The notes under the pieces: model-generated | What the model was told of the DNA's origin: nothing | The model's database searches: none | Seen by the model: the letters and a program-made list of their open reading frames with translations, nothing else | In this document: piece after piece, positions 46,955 through 57,065 of the stretch | Position numbering within the stretch: position 1 is the first letter of the stretch | Layout: the number at the start of each line of letters is the position of its first letter | NCBI GenBank assembly: GCA_946997215.1 | Contig: CAMPUL010000002.1 | Span: 18,470-82,469 of the forward strand | DNA from: Gardnerella vaginalis | GTDB taxonomy: Bacteria; Actinomycetota; Actinomycetes; Actinomycetales; Bifidobacteriaceae | Length of the DNA: 64,000 nt | Direction: 5' to 3' | Made by a program: the position numbers and the translations under genes

Positions 46955-48034
46955 ATGAGTTTTGGCGAGAAAATCAACAGCGAGAAAATCAACAACGTGC
47001 AATCTGTTAATACTGGCGTATCAGAAGATTCATTAAGAATAGTATCTTCTAGTGCTATAGAAAACGAGCAAATTAGTGATGAGGAGTTGCGTCCTCATGC
47101 TCTGGATGGTTTTATTGGTCAGCCTTTATTAAAAGCGCAATTGCAACTTTTTTTGGATGCTGCAAGATTGCGTAATGTTCCTCCCGATCATATGCTTCTT
47201 GCAGGTCCTCCTGGTCTTGGAAAAACAACATTGGCAATGATTGTTGCTAACGAATTAGGCGTTTCTATTCGAGTTACTTCTGGCCCTGCTATTCAACATG
47301 CTGGGGATTTAGCATCGATTTTAAGCTCTTTAGATACAGGTGAAGTGTTGTTTATTGATGAGATTCATAGACTTCCTCGCGCTGCTGAAGAGTTGCTTTA
47401 CATTGCTATGGAAGATTTTCGAGTAGACGTTATGGTTGGAAAAGGGCCTGGAGCGTCTTCTATACCGCTTACTTTGCCTCATTTTACGGTTGTTGGCGCA
47501 ACTACTAGAGAAGGCATGCTTCCTTCTCCTCTTAGAGCGCGTTTTGGTTTTACTGCTCACTTGGATTTTTATCCTCACGAAGAGCTAGAGAAGCTTATTG
47601 AGCGTTCTTCCGCACTTTTAGGCGTAAATCTTGCAGGCCAAGCGGCAAAAGAGCTTGCTTTGCGCTCTAGGGGAACTCCTAGAATTGCAAACAGACTTTT
47701 GAGGCGTGTTAGAGATTGGGCAGTAGTACATAATCTTAAAGAAGTAAATCGCGAGTCTGTAATCGAGGCTTTATCTTTGTATCAAATAGATACTCAAGGC
47801 CTTGATCGTTTAGATATTGCTGTTCTAAAAGCTATTGTGGTTCAATTTAATGGTGGTCCTGTAGGGCTTAATAACTTGGCTGCAATGGTTGGAGAAGAGT
47901 CGGAAACTGTGGAAACTGTTTGTGAACCATATTTGGTTCGAGAAGGCTTTCTTGTTAGAACACCTAAAGGCAGAGTTGCAACTGAAAAAGCTTGGCAACA
48001 TTTAGGTCTTAAAGCACCCGATAATGTCAGATAG
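46955..48034 (+). CDS. ruvB: Holliday-junction DNA helicase RuvB
   Basis: Branch-migration motor. 359 residues. Walker [10 protein letters not shown], Walker B LFIDEIHR, sensor and Arg-finger region [16 protein letters not shown], and C-terminal winged helix. I place the start at the ATG at 46955, with AGGTGAGG directly upstream; a GTG at 46946 overlaps ruvA and is less likely. The N-terminal extension contains a 15-bp tandem duplication (46967-46981 and 46982-46996) giving [10 protein letters not shown]. Confidence 0.95.
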   Translation: MSFGEKINSEKINNVQSVNTGVSEDSLRIVSSSAIENEQISDEELRPHALDGFIGQPLLKAQLQLFLDAARLRNVPPDHMLLAGPPGLGKTTLAMIVANELGVSIRVTSGPAIQHAGDLASILSSLDTGEVLFIDEIHRLPRAAEELLYIAMEDFRVDVMVGKGPGASSIPLTLPHFTVVGATTREGMLPSPLRARFGFTAHLDFYPHEELEKLIERSSALLGVNLAGQAAKELALRSRGTPRIANRLLRRVRDWAVVHNLKEVNRESVIEALSLYQIDTQGLDRLDIAVLKAIVVQFNGGPVGLNNLAAMVGEESETVETVCEPYLVREGFLVRTPKGRVATEKAWQHLGLKAPDNVR

Positions 48035-48102
48035 ATAACATAAAATAGTTGATTTGGACGGTGTTTTGCCGTCTTAGGGTTGGATAACTTAAGGAGTTTA
48101 TT

Positions 48103-48522
48103 GTGCCCCAATTCTTTCAACAGTATGGCATGCTTATTGTTCTTGTAATTGCCATGGTTGGTATCATGTGGTTCCAATCTCGTAACATGAAAAAGCGCCA
48201 AACTGAATTGCGTTCTTTCCATGATTCGTTAAAGCCTGGTGTTGAGGTTATAACCATTGGTGGAATTATTGGTAAAGTTGTTAGCGTTGATGCAGATCAC
48301 GAAGAGATTGTTTTAGATTCAGAAGGTAGTCTGCTTCGCGTATCTTTCCGTGCTGTTAACAGGGTTTACGTTCGCGTAGATTTTAATAGCTACGATAAAG
48401 AAGATAGTGCAGAAGGCGCTAATAATAATGCGGATAGCGCAGAAGATAACGAATCGCAAGAATCCAATGAATCTAACGAGGTTCAAGAATCTAGCGAATC
48501 TAATGAAAATAAAGAAAACTAG
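48103..48522 (+). CDS. yajC: preprotein translocase subunit YajC
   Basis: Accessory subunit of the Sec translocon with SecDF. 139 residues. One membrane helix at about 8-27 and the YajC core KRQTELRSFHDSLKPGVEVITIGGIIGKV-type block (residues about 33-60). The tail after about 105 is a run of Glu/Ser/Asn. The start is GTG at 48103 with AAGGAG about 7 nt upstream. secD and secF do not follow; apt does, after 17 bp. Confidence 0.92.
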   Translation: MPQFFQQYGMLIVLVIAMVGIMWFQSRNMKKRQTELRSFHDSLKPGVEVITIGGIIGKVVSVDADHEEIVLDSEGSLLRVSFRAVNRVYVRVDFNSYDKEDSAEGANNNADSAEDNESQESNESNEVQESSESNENKEN

Positions 48523-48539
48523 AATAGAACGCTAGGATT

Positions 48540-49121
48540 ATGACAACAACTGATATTACGGTAAAGCCTCTAAAGAATGTTAGTAGTGAAGATGCTAATT
48601 ATTTAGCATCTCTTGTTCGCACAATTCCAGGATTTCCTAATCCAAAGATTGTTTTTCGCGATTTTCTACCAGTATTTGCAGATGCTCGTGGTATGAATAT
48701 TCTTATTGAATCACTTGTTGATTCTTTGCCTGTTTCTAAAGATTCTTTTGATTTAGTTGCAGGTCTTGAAGCTCGTGGATTCTTATTTGGCCCAGTATTA
48801 GCTGCACGCTTAAATAAGGGTTTTGTTGCCGTAAGAAAAGCAGGTAAGTTGCCGCCAGAAGTTATTAGCGAATCGTATTCTCTTGAGTATGGAGAAGCTA
48901 AAATCGAGATTGAAAAAGGCTTGATTAAACCTGGTCAGCGTGTTCTTATTGTTGATGATTTGATTGCAACAGGAGGAACCGCAAAAGCTGCTGCAAGGCT
49001 TGTTGAAAGATCCGAAGGTGTTGTTGCTGGGTTCTGCTTTGTAATGGAGCTAACGGGCATTAATGGAATGAGCGACCTACAATCCTATAAGTGCTCTAGC
49101 TTAATGGAAATGCCAGCTTAA
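48540..49121 (+). CDS. apt: adenine phosphoribosyltransferase
   Basis: Salvages adenine to AMP using PRPP. 193 residues. The PRPP-binding loop is VLIVDDLIATGGTAKAA and the N-terminal region IPGFPNPKIVFRDFLPVFAD is typical. The substrate motif GLEARGFLFGPVLA is present. The gene is 17 bp after yajC. Its supply of PRPP comes from prs in the same window. Confidence 0.95.
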   Translation: MTTTDITVKPLKNVSSEDANYLASLVRTIPGFPNPKIVFRDFLPVFADARGMNILIESLVDSLPVSKDSFDLVAGLEARGFLFGPVLAARLNKGFVAVRKAGKLPPEVISESYSLEYGEAKIEIEKGLIKPGQRVLIVDDLIATGGTAKAAARLVERSEGVVAGFCFVMELTGINGMSDLQSYKCSSLMEMPA

Positions 49122-49216
49122 ACACTGCAAATCGTAGTTTAAAGAAAAGCGTTAAATACGTAGATAATCCAAAATAATCCAAGTCTAAACTTTAAGAACG
49201 TAGGGGAGGAACAATT

Positions 49217-50545
49217 TTGAAAAAACTAAAATCTTCTCTTATTAGCGTTTTGAAGGGTTTAGCTATTCCAGCAATAACTATTTTTGTTTTTGCTCTTATT
49301 GTTGGGTTGTTTATGTCTTTAACGCTTTTAGTAATTTCGATTGAAGAAGGAACTGGTAATCTTTCTGATTCGTCAATGTCTTTAACATGGGCCGTACTTC
49401 TTTTTGCACAAGGTGTTGGGCTTGGCTTTGATGATTTTGTTCTTACGATTATTCCTCTTGGATTAACAATTCTTTTAGTTTCATCTCTTGCAATTGCAAT
49501 GAGAAAGCTAAAAGGCGGTCAGTTGGCAAATACAATAGGACTACTTGTTTGGGTTTTTGCAAATTCTGTAATATCTCAAAATACCAATATTGAGTTGTTG
49601 GATTCTTTGCCAATAATATTGCTAAAAAGTGTTTGTGTGTATATTTTAGCTATGATGATTGCTGTTTTTCCACATTCTTCTACGTTTGCACAAATAAAAC
49701 AAAAGTTATCAAAGCATTTTTCTGAGCGAACAATTAAATGTGCAAAAATCTGTTTTTATTGCTCTATAAGTGTTTTGGCAATTTACGCAATTGTTGCACT
49801 TTTAACAATCATCTTTTGGTGTGTAGTTGGTTCAAGCAACGTTGAGATTGCATTTTCTAAGCTAGGGATGCAAATCGGTTCTAGGATTTTAACATCTATT
49901 GCCTGTTTAGTGTGGTTGCCGAATATTGCACTATGGGCGTTATCTTGGATTGCTGGAGCAGGATTCAACATTGGAGATATTGCAAGTTTTAGTATTTTTT
50001 CTGTTAGCAAAAAATCATTACCGCCTGTTCCACTTTTTGCAATATTCCCAGACGCTATAAAAGATTCATTCTATAGAACAGCTTCGGTTAGTATATTGTT
50101 TGTTTTGTGCGCTATTTTAGCATTGTTTATAATTTTGTACTCAAAGTTGTGCAACCTTAGAATCATATTTGATAACAATAAAGTAGACTGGAAGAAAACA
50201 GCTTTTACGTTTGTTCAATCTGCAATAGTTCTAGTAGCATCTTGCATGGCAATAATACTTATTATGAGCGTATTACTTCTATTTGCAAATGGTAGTTTGG
50301 GAAGATTTAGATTAGCGCATGTTGGAGTTAATGTAAGTAGAAGTCTTCGTTCCTTAGGGCATTTAACAATATACGGTTTTGGCTTTTCTTGGCTTATTAT
50401 TCTTTTTGTTTGCGCAATAATAATTGGTATTCGACTTTTAAGCAATAAAATTTTATCCGAAAATCAACCTTTGCTTGAGAGCAAAACTGAAACTAGTGAT
50501 CTTAGTGCAACTAGAACAGTCAGCTCAAAAGCTAATAAAAAATAA
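49217..50545 (+). CDS. DUF6350 / PerM-like multi-pass membrane protein
   Basis: A 442-residue integral membrane protein with about ten hydrophobic segments. It resembles the actinobacterial DUF6350 family, to which mycobacterial PerM (cell division and persistence) belongs. A typical feature is the GAGFNIG block near residues 254-260 ([16 protein letters not shown]). The start is TTG at 49217, chosen for GGGGAGGA 7-8 nt upstream. It is followed after 29 bp by purH, the same neighbour seen for this family in other actinobacteria. The family call rests on topology, motif and context, so is moderate. Confidence 0.75.
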   Translation: MKKLKSSLISVLKGLAIPAITIFVFALIVGLFMSLTLLVISIEEGTGNLSDSSMSLTWAVLLFAQGVGLGFDDFVLTIIPLGLTILLVSSLAIAMRKLKGGQLANTIGLLVWVFANSVISQNTNIELLDSLPIILLKSVCVYILAMMIAVFPHSSTFAQIKQKLSKHFSERTIKCAKICFYCSISVLAIYAIVALLTIIFWCVVGSSNVEIAFSKLGMQIGSRILTSIACLVWLPNIALWALSWIAGAGFNIGDIASFSIFSVSKKSLPPVPLFAIFPDAIKDSFYRTASVSILFVLCAILALFIILYSKLCNLRIIFDNNKVDWKKTAFTFVQSAIVLVASCMAIILIMSVLLLFANGSLGRFRLAHVGVNVSRSLRSLGHLTIYGFGFSWLIILFVCAIIIGIRLLSNKILSENQPLLESKTETSDLSATRTVSSKANKK

Positions 50546-50574
50546 ATCCTCATCCAACACAAGGAGGAAGACCG

Positions 50575-52257
50575 GTGCAACAGATACATGAGCAAGAACA
50601 AAATGCAGATGTGCTGATAACCACAGGTAAAAAGTCAATAAAGCGAGTACTGGTTTCAGTATTTTGCAAAGAAGGACTAGAAACGCTGGCAGATGCTTTT
50701 AGAAAGTGTGGAACTCAAGTTGTTTCAACTGGTTCAACTGCTTCAAAGCTTCAAGAATTGGGTGTAAGCGTTACGCAAGTGTCGGATGTAACAGGATTCC
50801 CAGAAAGTTTAGATGGTAGAGTTAAAACACTCGATCCACATATTCACGCTGGAATTCTAGCAGATATGACCAATTCGGATCACGTAAAGCAGCTTAAAGA
50901 TTTGAATATTGAGCCATTTGATGCTGTAGTTGTAAACTTGTATCCTTTTGTGAACACAGTTATGAGCGGTGCTAAAAACGACGCCATTATTGAAAAAATC
51001 GATATTGGTGGACCTTCAATGATTCGAGCAGCTGCTAAGAATCATAAGTCTGTAGCTGTTATTACAGATCCTGCAGATTACAAATTGCTTGCTAATCGAA
51101 TTGCTTCTAGTGAAGGCTTTAGCTTGCAAGAGCGTGAATACTTAGCGCATAAAGCATTCGAGCATACAGCCGCCTACGATGCTGCAATATGCCAATGGAC
51201 TAATAACGCTTGGCCAATGCCGCAAAGCATGATGGAAAACACAGATAACAATGATGATTCGCTTGATAAAACAAGCAAAGATTCGTTACTTCCACGCGAC
51301 TACACAAGAACATGGACTCTTGAACGTAAGCTTAGGTATGGAGAAAACCCACATCAATATGCTGGGCTTTATCTTGATCCATTGCATAATGGCGGTTTAG
51401 CTCAAGCTGAACTTCTTGGTGGAAAGCCGATGAGCTACAACAATTATGTTGATGCGGATGCGGCTTGGCGTGCAGTATGGGATTTTGCCCCACAAATCGC
51501 CGTTGCAGTATGCAAGCATAATAATCCTTGCGGCTTAGCAATAGGTGCAACTGCAGCTATTGCTCATAAGAAAGCTCACGCTTGCGATCCTGTAAGTGCT
51601 TACGGCGGTGTGATTGCTTGCAATTCAACTGTTACACTAGAAATGGCTGAAAGTGTTCGACCAATTTTTACAGAGGTAATTGTTGCTCCAGATTATGAGC
51701 CTGAGGCTTTGGAGTTATTGCGCACTAAGAAGAAGAATTTGCGAATCTTAAAAGTTGCAAATCCTCCAGTTTTGGGCTTGCAGGTGCATCCTATTGATGG
51801 TGGTGCATTGGTACAAAGCGCAGACAAGATTGACGATTTTGGCGATAATCCTCAAAATTGGACTCTTGTATCTGGAGAAGCTGCAGATACTGATACTTTG
51901 AGAGACTTAGAGTTTGCATGGCGCTCGCTTCGTTGCGTAAAGTCTAACGCAATTCTACTTGCACACGATAATGCTACTGTTGGCATTGGCATGGGGCAGG
52001 TTAATCGCGTGGATTCTTGCCACTTGGCTGTTGAGCGTGCTAATACTCTTGCTGATGGTGTTGAGCGTGCTCGTGGAGCTGTTGCAGCATCCGACGCGTT
52101 CTTCCCATTTGCTGATGGTCCGCAAATCTTGATAGAAGCAGGTGTAAGCGCAATAGTTCAACCTGGAGGGTCTATTAGAGATGAGGAAGTGTTTGGAGCT
52201 GCGCGCGAGGCTGGTGTAACAATGTACACTACTGGAACGAGGCACTTCTTCCACTAA
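50575..52257 (+). CDS. purH: bifunctional AICAR transformylase / IMP cyclohydrolase
   Basis: Last two purine steps, AICAR to IMP with 10-formyl-THF. 560 residues. N-terminal MGS-like cyclohydrolase domain ([38 protein letters not shown]) and C-terminal transformylase ([39 protein letters not shown]). GTG at 50575 is preceded by AAGGAGGAAG. It stands apart from the other pur genes, 19 kb away and on the other strand. Its stop codon lies in a 9-bp tandem repeat and a strong terminator follows. Confidence 0.97.
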   Translation: MQQIHEQEQNADVLITTGKKSIKRVLVSVFCKEGLETLADAFRKCGTQVVSTGSTASKLQELGVSVTQVSDVTGFPESLDGRVKTLDPHIHAGILADMTNSDHVKQLKDLNIEPFDAVVVNLYPFVNTVMSGAKNDAIIEKIDIGGPSMIRAAAKNHKSVAVITDPADYKLLANRIASSEGFSLQEREYLAHKAFEHTAAYDAAICQWTNNAWPMPQSMMENTDNNDDSLDKTSKDSLLPRDYTRTWTLERKLRYGENPHQYAGLYLDPLHNGGLAQAELLGGKPMSYNNYVDADAAWRAVWDFAPQIAVAVCKHNNPCGLAIGATAAIAHKKAHACDPVSAYGGVIACNSTVTLEMAESVRPIFTEVIVAPDYEPEALELLRTKKKNLRILKVANPPVLGLQVHPIDGGALVQSADKIDDFGDNPQNWTLVSGEAADTDTLRDLEFAWRSLRCVKSNAILLAHDNATVGIGMGQVNRVDSCHLAVERANTLADGVERARGAVAASDAFFPFADGPQILIEAGVSAIVQPGGSIRDEEVFGAAREAGVTMYTTGTRHFFH

Positions 52258-52268
52258 AACCACTAAAA
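52251..52268 (+). repeat. 9-bp tandem duplication across the purH stop codon
   Basis: CCACTAAAA at 52251-52259 is repeated exactly at 52260-52268. The stop TAA is at 52255-52257, and the second copy gives another TAA in the same frame. Confidence 0.9.
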
Positions 52269-52348
52269 ATCAATCGCTATTTGCAAATTAGTCTTTATGT
52301 AAATAGCTGATTAGTCAGTTAGATTAACTCGATTAATCATATTAACGT

Positions 52349-52389
52349 AAAGCCTTGGATTGTGTTTAATATACTTTCCAAGGCTTTTT
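52349..52389 (+). terminator. rho-independent terminator of purH
   Basis: AAAGCCTTGGA (52349-52359) pairs perfectly with TCCAAGGCTTT (52377-52387) and is followed by T residues. The loop is 17 nt. It ends only 3 bp before the -10 of the next gene. Confidence 0.85.
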
Positions 52390-52392
52390 ATG

Positions 52393-52404
52393 TATTATAC
52401 AAGT
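52393..52404 (+). promoter_or_regulatory. putative -10 element of a leaderless mRNA (125-aa membrane protein)
   Basis: TATTAT (52393-52398), then exactly 6 nt, then ATG at 52405. No Shine-Dalgarno is present. Confidence 0.5.
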
Positions 52405-52782
52405 ATGACAATTAGCCAAAAGAGCCAAGATAACGAATTAAAAGTTGAGCATAAAGTTGAATTAATGAACAACGTGAACAGCAAAGCGGACAACAACTCA
52501 AACAATCATATCTACGTTTCGGAAGTAAAAGAGGGGAAGCCGTATGCGCAATGGATTGTGGCAATAATCGTATGCGTGTGCGCTGTATTAGCTTTTATAG
52601 GAAAAATAATGGCTGCTACAGTTATTATTTCTGCAACAGCCATCATTCTTGGAATAATACGCTTAATTTTCTCTCAACGAAGCCCTTGGAAAGTTAGATC
52701 CATTGCTTTTGACTCTTTTATAAGCATTGCACTAGGACTTGGTTTGCTAATAACGTATTTTTCTATTTTTGTTTTTATGTAA
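52405..52782 (+). CDS. small membrane protein of unknown function
   Basis: 125 residues from the ATG at 52405. Residues 1-45 are Lys/Asn/Ser-rich and soluble-looking. Two hydrophobic stretches at about 50-90 (WIVAIIVCVCAVLAFIG, ATVIISATAIILGIIRLIF) and one at about 101-124 give three membrane helices. I do not recognise a family. The frame is open to 52360, but that would include the purH terminator, and the ATG at 52405 has a -10 placed for a leaderless start. It lies convergent with the aquaporin gene, 15 bp away. Confidence 0.65.
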   Translation: MTISQKSQDNELKVEHKVELMNNVNSKADNNSNNHIYVSEVKEGKPYAQWIVAIIVCVCAVLAFIGKIMAATVIISATAIILGIIRLIFSQRSPWKVRSIAFDSFISIALGLGLLITYFSIFVFM

Positions 52783-52797
52783 CCTATTTTGTTTTAA

Positions 52798-53745
52798 CTA
52801 TTTGTTTTCGTTATAAAATGGGTTAACTTCTTTATTTTCGCTATTTTCTGATTCTTCGCTAGATACTGAAGTGTTTTTAGAAGAATCATCCGAGCTTAAA
52901 TCGCCAGCATTATTGGATTCTTTAACACTGTTTGAGTCTTTTGAAGAAGAACGAACAAGCTTGCTAATAAGCATAACGAATCCAACAAGAGCTGCTGCAA
53001 AAACAGGAGCAATCCAAAATACCCAAAGTTGGCTTAATGGTGCAGTAGCTAATTTCTTAGACTGTGCAAGAATGGCAATACCCGTAGAACGAGCAGGATT
53101 AAGACCGGATCCAGTAATTTGGTATGTAATAAAAGCTCCAACCGAGTATGCAATACCCATGTGTGCTGCATAAGTGCATTTAGCACTACCATCTTCGCGC
53201 GTATACGTCATTGCTGTTGCAACAATAATAAGAACTGCAATAATCTCAACTATTAATGCGGAGATAACGCCAAAAGAAGCATTAACGCTTTTTAGCTGAT
53301 TTGCAGAGATTGAAGCGCTTTCAAAACCGTTTACAACAGGAGCAAACCATGTTTTTTCTGGAACCATTTTAGTTTGAGGAAGAATAAAAACAGTTATTGA
53401 AGCAGCAACGAGTGCGCCAAGAACTTGCGCAATAATGTATAAAATTCCAGAGATATAAGAGGTTCTTCCAGTAAGCATAGAAGCGATTGTTACTGCTGGA
53501 TTAACGTGGCCTCCAGAAACCTTAGCTGCTATACTGATTGCTGCTGCGTAAGCTAAGCCTGTTCCTGCAGCAATCAAAAGAACATTCACGCCGTACATCG
53601 CTGTTACAACAGATGAGAACGTGTAAATAGTAAATATTGCAAAAACGCTTGCAATAAATTCAGCAAAAATCCTAAAAACAAGAGGTGCAGGAGCAGTTGC
53701 TTTTTGCTCATCATTTGAACATTTATTTTGCAAAGTGTTGTTCAT
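52798..53745 (-). CDS. aquaporin / glycerol facilitator family protein
   Basis: A 315-residue MIP-family channel for water or small solutes such as glycerol. Six membrane helices and both NPA boxes: GGHVNPAVTIA and SGLNPARSTG. The presence of Arg after the second NPA is standard. The C-terminal 50 residues are Ser/Asp/Asn/Glu-rich. GTAAGGA lies upstream of the ATG. I cannot decide between water and glycerol selectivity by eye. Its 3' end shows a loose AAAACAAATAG / AAAACAAAATAG duplication around the stop. Confidence 0.92.
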   Translation of the reverse strand: MNNTLQNKCSNDEQKATAPAPLVFRIFAEFIASVFAIFTIYTFSSVVTAMYGVNVLLIAAGTGLAYAAAISIAAKVSGGHVNPAVTIASMLTGRTSYISGILYIIAQVLGALVAASITVFILPQTKMVPEKTWFAPVVNGFESASISANQLKSVNASFGVISALIVEIIAVLIIVATAMTYTREDGSAKCTYAAHMGIAYSVGAFITYQITGSGLNPARSTGIAILAQSKKLATAPLSQLWVFWIAPVFAAALVGFVMLISKLVRSSSKDSNSVKESNNAGDLSSDDSSKNTSVSSEESENSENKEVNPFYNENK

Positions 53746-53983
53746 AACAATTCCTTACGTTAATGTGTACGTGTTGTGTTGTTTTTATGTTGTTTTGTTA
53801 TTAGCAACACAACCAAACGTCTGCTATAGTATCACGGCTATGCCATACGCTAACATAGAAAAACGTGGCAATTTGCTGTGAGTATTAAAAAATGATTAAA
53901 AATTATTAATAAATACGCAAAAATGGCCATAAATAAAACATCAATAAGATTAAATTAATACAATAGGTCACGTTGGGAGAACG

Positions 53984-54757
53984 ATGCCAAACGCATATTC
54001 CCGCGCCAATCAGGCGCATTCAGATGACAAAAACGCCATTCGACTGCAGAAGCTGCTTGCTGAAGCGGGATTTGGTTCAAGACGCAAATGTGAGGAGATT
54101 ATTCTCGATGGGCGTGTTGAAGTAGACGACGAATTGGTTACAACACTTGGTACTCGCGTAGATCCAAAGCGTCAGAAAGTGCGCGTTGATGGGTCTCGAG
54201 TAAAGTTCAACACGAAGCTTGTAACTCTCGCATTGCATAAGCCTAAGCGAGTTTTGAGCGCTATGGACGATCCTAAAGGTCGTTTTACTTTAAGGGATAT
54301 TGTGGGAGACAAGTACGAGCGAATCTTCCACATGGGTCGCTTGGACTACGATTCGGAAGGTCTTATTCTAATGACCAACGATGGCGAGCTAAGCCAGCAT
54401 GTTATGCACCCAAAGTATGAGGTTGAAAAAACTTATATTGCAACGCTTGAAGGCAAGATTAACGGCATGGTTTGCCGCCGCTTGGTTTCTCAAGGCGTAA
54501 ATCTTGAAGATGGTTGGATTAAGTTCGACCGCTGCGCAATAATCGACCAGAATCACGACACAACCATGGTAAAAGTCGTGTTGCATTCTGGCAAGAATCG
54601 TATTGTGCGTAGGATTTTTGGAGCTGTTGGATTCCCTGTAAAGCGCTTGGTTCGTACGCAAATCGGCCCTATTAAATTAGGGGACTTAAAAGCTGGATCT
54701 TACCGCGTTCTTTCTCAAACAGAAGTGCGCTCGCTTTCTAAGGAGGTTGGCCTGTGA
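53984..54757 (+). CDS. rluB: 23S rRNA pseudouridine synthase, RluB type
   Basis: Makes a pseudouridine in 23S rRNA (RsuA/RluB/E/F family). 257 residues. N-terminal S4 RNA-binding domain ([29 protein letters not shown]), then the synthase core with catalytic Asp in [18 protein letters not shown] and the C-terminal [23 protein letters not shown] block. It overlaps cmk-der by 4 bp (GTGA), the common actinobacterial order. The ATG follows TGGGAGAACG. Confidence 0.94.
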   Translation: MPNAYSRANQAHSDDKNAIRLQKLLAEAGFGSRRKCEEIILDGRVEVDDELVTTLGTRVDPKRQKVRVDGSRVKFNTKLVTLALHKPKRVLSAMDDPKGRFTLRDIVGDKYERIFHMGRLDYDSEGLILMTNDGELSQHVMHPKYEVEKTYIATLEGKINGMVCRRLVSQGVNLEDGWIKFDRCAIIDQNHDTTMVKVVLHSGKNRIVRRIFGAVGFPVKRLVRTQIGPIKLGDLKAGSYRVLSQTEVRSLSKEVGL

Positions 54758-56976
54758 TTTGTGTAGCAATTGATGGACCAGCAGGAGTTGGTAAGTCTTC
54801 TACTTCTCGCGCTTTAGCACAATACTACGGTTTTGCGTATTTAGATACGGGTGCAATGTATAGAGCTGCAGCATGGTGGTGCTTAAAGCAAGGAATTGAT
54901 TTAAGCAAGCAGCTTGAGTTGGATGAAGAAGGAAATCCAACAAATTCTGCAGATGCGGAACGCTTTAATCAAATTGTTGAAGCTGTTGGAGCATTGTTCA
55001 CGGAAGATCATGCTGAATTTAGTGTTGATCCAAAAAATCCTGTAGTCGTAATTGATAGTGAAGATATTAGCGAAGAATTGCGTTCTGTTGAAGTTTCTTC
55101 GCACGTGTCTACGGTTTCTTCGATTCCTGCAGTTCGACGCATGCTTATTGCTGCTCAGCGCGCGTATATTGCAGCAGAGTCAGCTGAGGATTCTTTCTCT
55201 AGCGGAGAAGGAATTGTTGCAGAAGGCCGCGATATTACTACTGTTGTAGCTCCTAACGCGCAAGTTCGAGTGCTTCTTACTGCACGCGAGGATGTGCGTC
55301 AAGCTCGCAGAAATAAGCAAGATATTGCGCAAGAAAATTCGCAAAATAGCGAATCTAAGAATATTGAATCTAAGAATAATGAATCTTTAGAAGAAGACGA
55401 TATTCGCGCTCGTGACGCTAAAGATTCTAAAGTTACTCATTTTCTTCAAGCAGCAGAAGGCGTTACAACTCTCGATAATTCTGATTTAACTTTTGAGCAG
55501 ACTCTTGATGCGCTTGTAGAGATGGTTGACGATGCAATTGAGCAGGATGAATACGACCGTTATGCTGCAAATCTTGAAGGCTACGATCTTGACGATGAAG
55601 ACCGTGCGCTTCTTAGCGGAGATTTAGCAAGCGAAGATGAATCGAAAGACACTAAAGCTGTTGGAGTAATTGCCGTTATTGGCCGACCAAACGTTGGAAA
55701 ATCAACGCTTGTAAACCGTATTCTGGGTCACAGAGTTGCTGTTGTAGAAGATACTCCAGGCGTTACTAGAGATCGTGTAAGTTACGACGCTGAGTGGGCT
55801 GGAGCCAACTTTAAGCTGGTTGACACTGGCGGCTGGGAAGCAGATGTTGAAGGAATAGATTCTTCTATTGCACAGCAGGCGCAAGTGGCAGTGCGTTTAA
55901 GTGATGCTGTTATTTTCCTAGTAGATGGTCAGGTTGGTTTAACGGCTACAGACGAGCGTATTGTTTCAATGCTTCGCGCTGCTGGTAAGCCTATTACTTT
56001 GGCAGTTAACAAGGTTGACGACGCTAGAAGCGAGTATTTGACTGCAGAGTTTTGGAAGCTTGGAATGGGCGAGCCTTATGGAATTTCTGCAATGCACGGC
56101 AGAGGCGTTGGAGATTTGCTTGACGCAGCTCTTGCATCTTTAAAGAAAGCGAATAAGACTTCTGGATTCTTAACTCCAGAAGGTTTGCGCAGAGTTGCTT
56201 TAGTTGGTCGTCCAAACGTTGGTAAGTCTTCGCTTTTGAACCATTTAGCTCACGAAGAGCGTTCTGTTGTGAACGATTTGGCTGGAACTACTCGAGACCC
56301 TGTTGATGAGGTTGTGCGAGTTGATGGAGAAGACTGGCTGTTTATTGACACTGCTGGTATTAAGCGCAGGCAGCACAAGCTTACGGGTGCTGAATACTAT
56401 TCTTCACTTCGTACACAGGCTGCGATTGAGCGTTCAGAACTCGCCTTGATTCTTTTTGACTCTTCCCAGCCTATTGCAGAGCAGGATTTGAAAGTTATGA
56501 GCCAGGCTGTTGACGCTGGTCGCGCAATCGTACTTGTGTTTAACAAGTGGGATTTAATGGACGAATTTTCCAGACAGCGCATGGAACGCTTGTGGAAAAC
56601 TGAGTTTGAGCGCGTAACTTGGGCTGAGCGCGTTAATCTTTCTGCAAAAACAGGATGGCATACGAATCGTCTTGCTCGTGCCATGAGAACAGCTTTAGAA
56701 AGCTGGGATAAGCGCATTCCTACAGGCAAGCTTAACGCTTTCTTAGGCCGTATTCAGTCTGCTCATCCGCATCCTTTGCGAGGCGGAAAGCAAGCGCGAA
56801 TCTTGTTTGCAACGCAAGCTTCTACACGCCCTCCGCGTTTTGTAATATTTGCAACTGGCTTCTTAGAGCACGGCTACCGTCGCTTTATTGAGCGTTCTCT
56901 TAGAGAAGAATTTGGATTCGAGGGAACTCCTATTCAAATCTCTGTAAAAGTACGAGATAAAAAGAAGCGCAAGTAA
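54754..56976 (+). CDS. cytidylate kinase - GTPase Der fusion
   Basis: A 740-residue two-enzyme polypeptide. Residues 1-275: cytidylate kinase ([31 protein letters not shown]), which phosphorylates CMP. An Asn/Ser/Glu-rich insert breaks its lid region near 190-215. Residues about 300-740: Der (EngA) GTPase for 50S ribosome assembly, with two G domains (GRPNVGKST at 310, GRPNVGKSS at 485) and a C-terminal KH-like domain ([13 protein letters not shown] end). The start is GTG overlapping rluB. The stop codon lies in a 12-bp duplication. Such cmk-der fusions are known in bifidobacteria. Confidence 0.95.
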   Translation: MICVAIDGPAGVGKSSTSRALAQYYGFAYLDTGAMYRAAAWWCLKQGIDLSKQLELDEEGNPTNSADAERFNQIVEAVGALFTEDHAEFSVDPKNPVVVIDSEDISEELRSVEVSSHVSTVSSIPAVRRMLIAAQRAYIAAESAEDSFSSGEGIVAEGRDITTVVAPNAQVRVLLTAREDVRQARRNKQDIAQENSQNSESKNIESKNNESLEEDDIRARDAKDSKVTHFLQAAEGVTTLDNSDLTFEQTLDALVEMVDDAIEQDEYDRYAANLEGYDLDDEDRALLSGDLASEDESKDTKAVGVIAVIGRPNVGKSTLVNRILGHRVAVVEDTPGVTRDRVSYDAEWAGANFKLVDTGGWEADVEGIDSSIAQQAQVAVRLSDAVIFLVDGQVGLTATDERIVSMLRAAGKPITLAVNKVDDARSEYLTAEFWKLGMGEPYGISAMHGRGVGDLLDAALASLKKANKTSGFLTPEGLRRVALVGRPNVGKSSLLNHLAHEERSVVNDLAGTTRDPVDEVVRVDGEDWLFIDTAGIKRRQHKLTGAEYYSSLRTQAAIERSELALILFDSSQPIAEQDLKVMSQAVDAGRAIVLVFNKWDLMDEFSRQRMERLWKTEFERVTWAERVNLSAKTGWHTNRLARAMRTALESWDKRIPTGKLNAFLGRIQSAHPHPLRGGKQARILFATQASTRPPRFVIFATGFLEHGYRRFIERSLREEFGFEGTPIQISVKVRDKKKRK

Positions 56977-57054
56977 AATCGCAAGTAAATAAATTTTCGA
57001 TTAAAGTTGCGATTAAAGCTGCGATTAAATTTGCGATTAAAGCGTAAGTAAAGT
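56968..57054 (+). repeat. 12-bp repeat array between cmk-der and the helicase gene
   Basis: CGCAAGTAAAAT (56968-56979) and CGCAAGTAAATA (56980-56991) lie in tandem across the Der stop codon (TAA 56974-56976). Four 12-bp units of the form CGATTAAA(G/T)NTG follow at 56998-57045, the last diverged. CGTAAGTAAAGT (57043-57054) partly restores the first family. The array fills the whole 89-bp spacer. Confidence 0.9.
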
Positions 57055-57065
57055 AGGAGCGGAAT

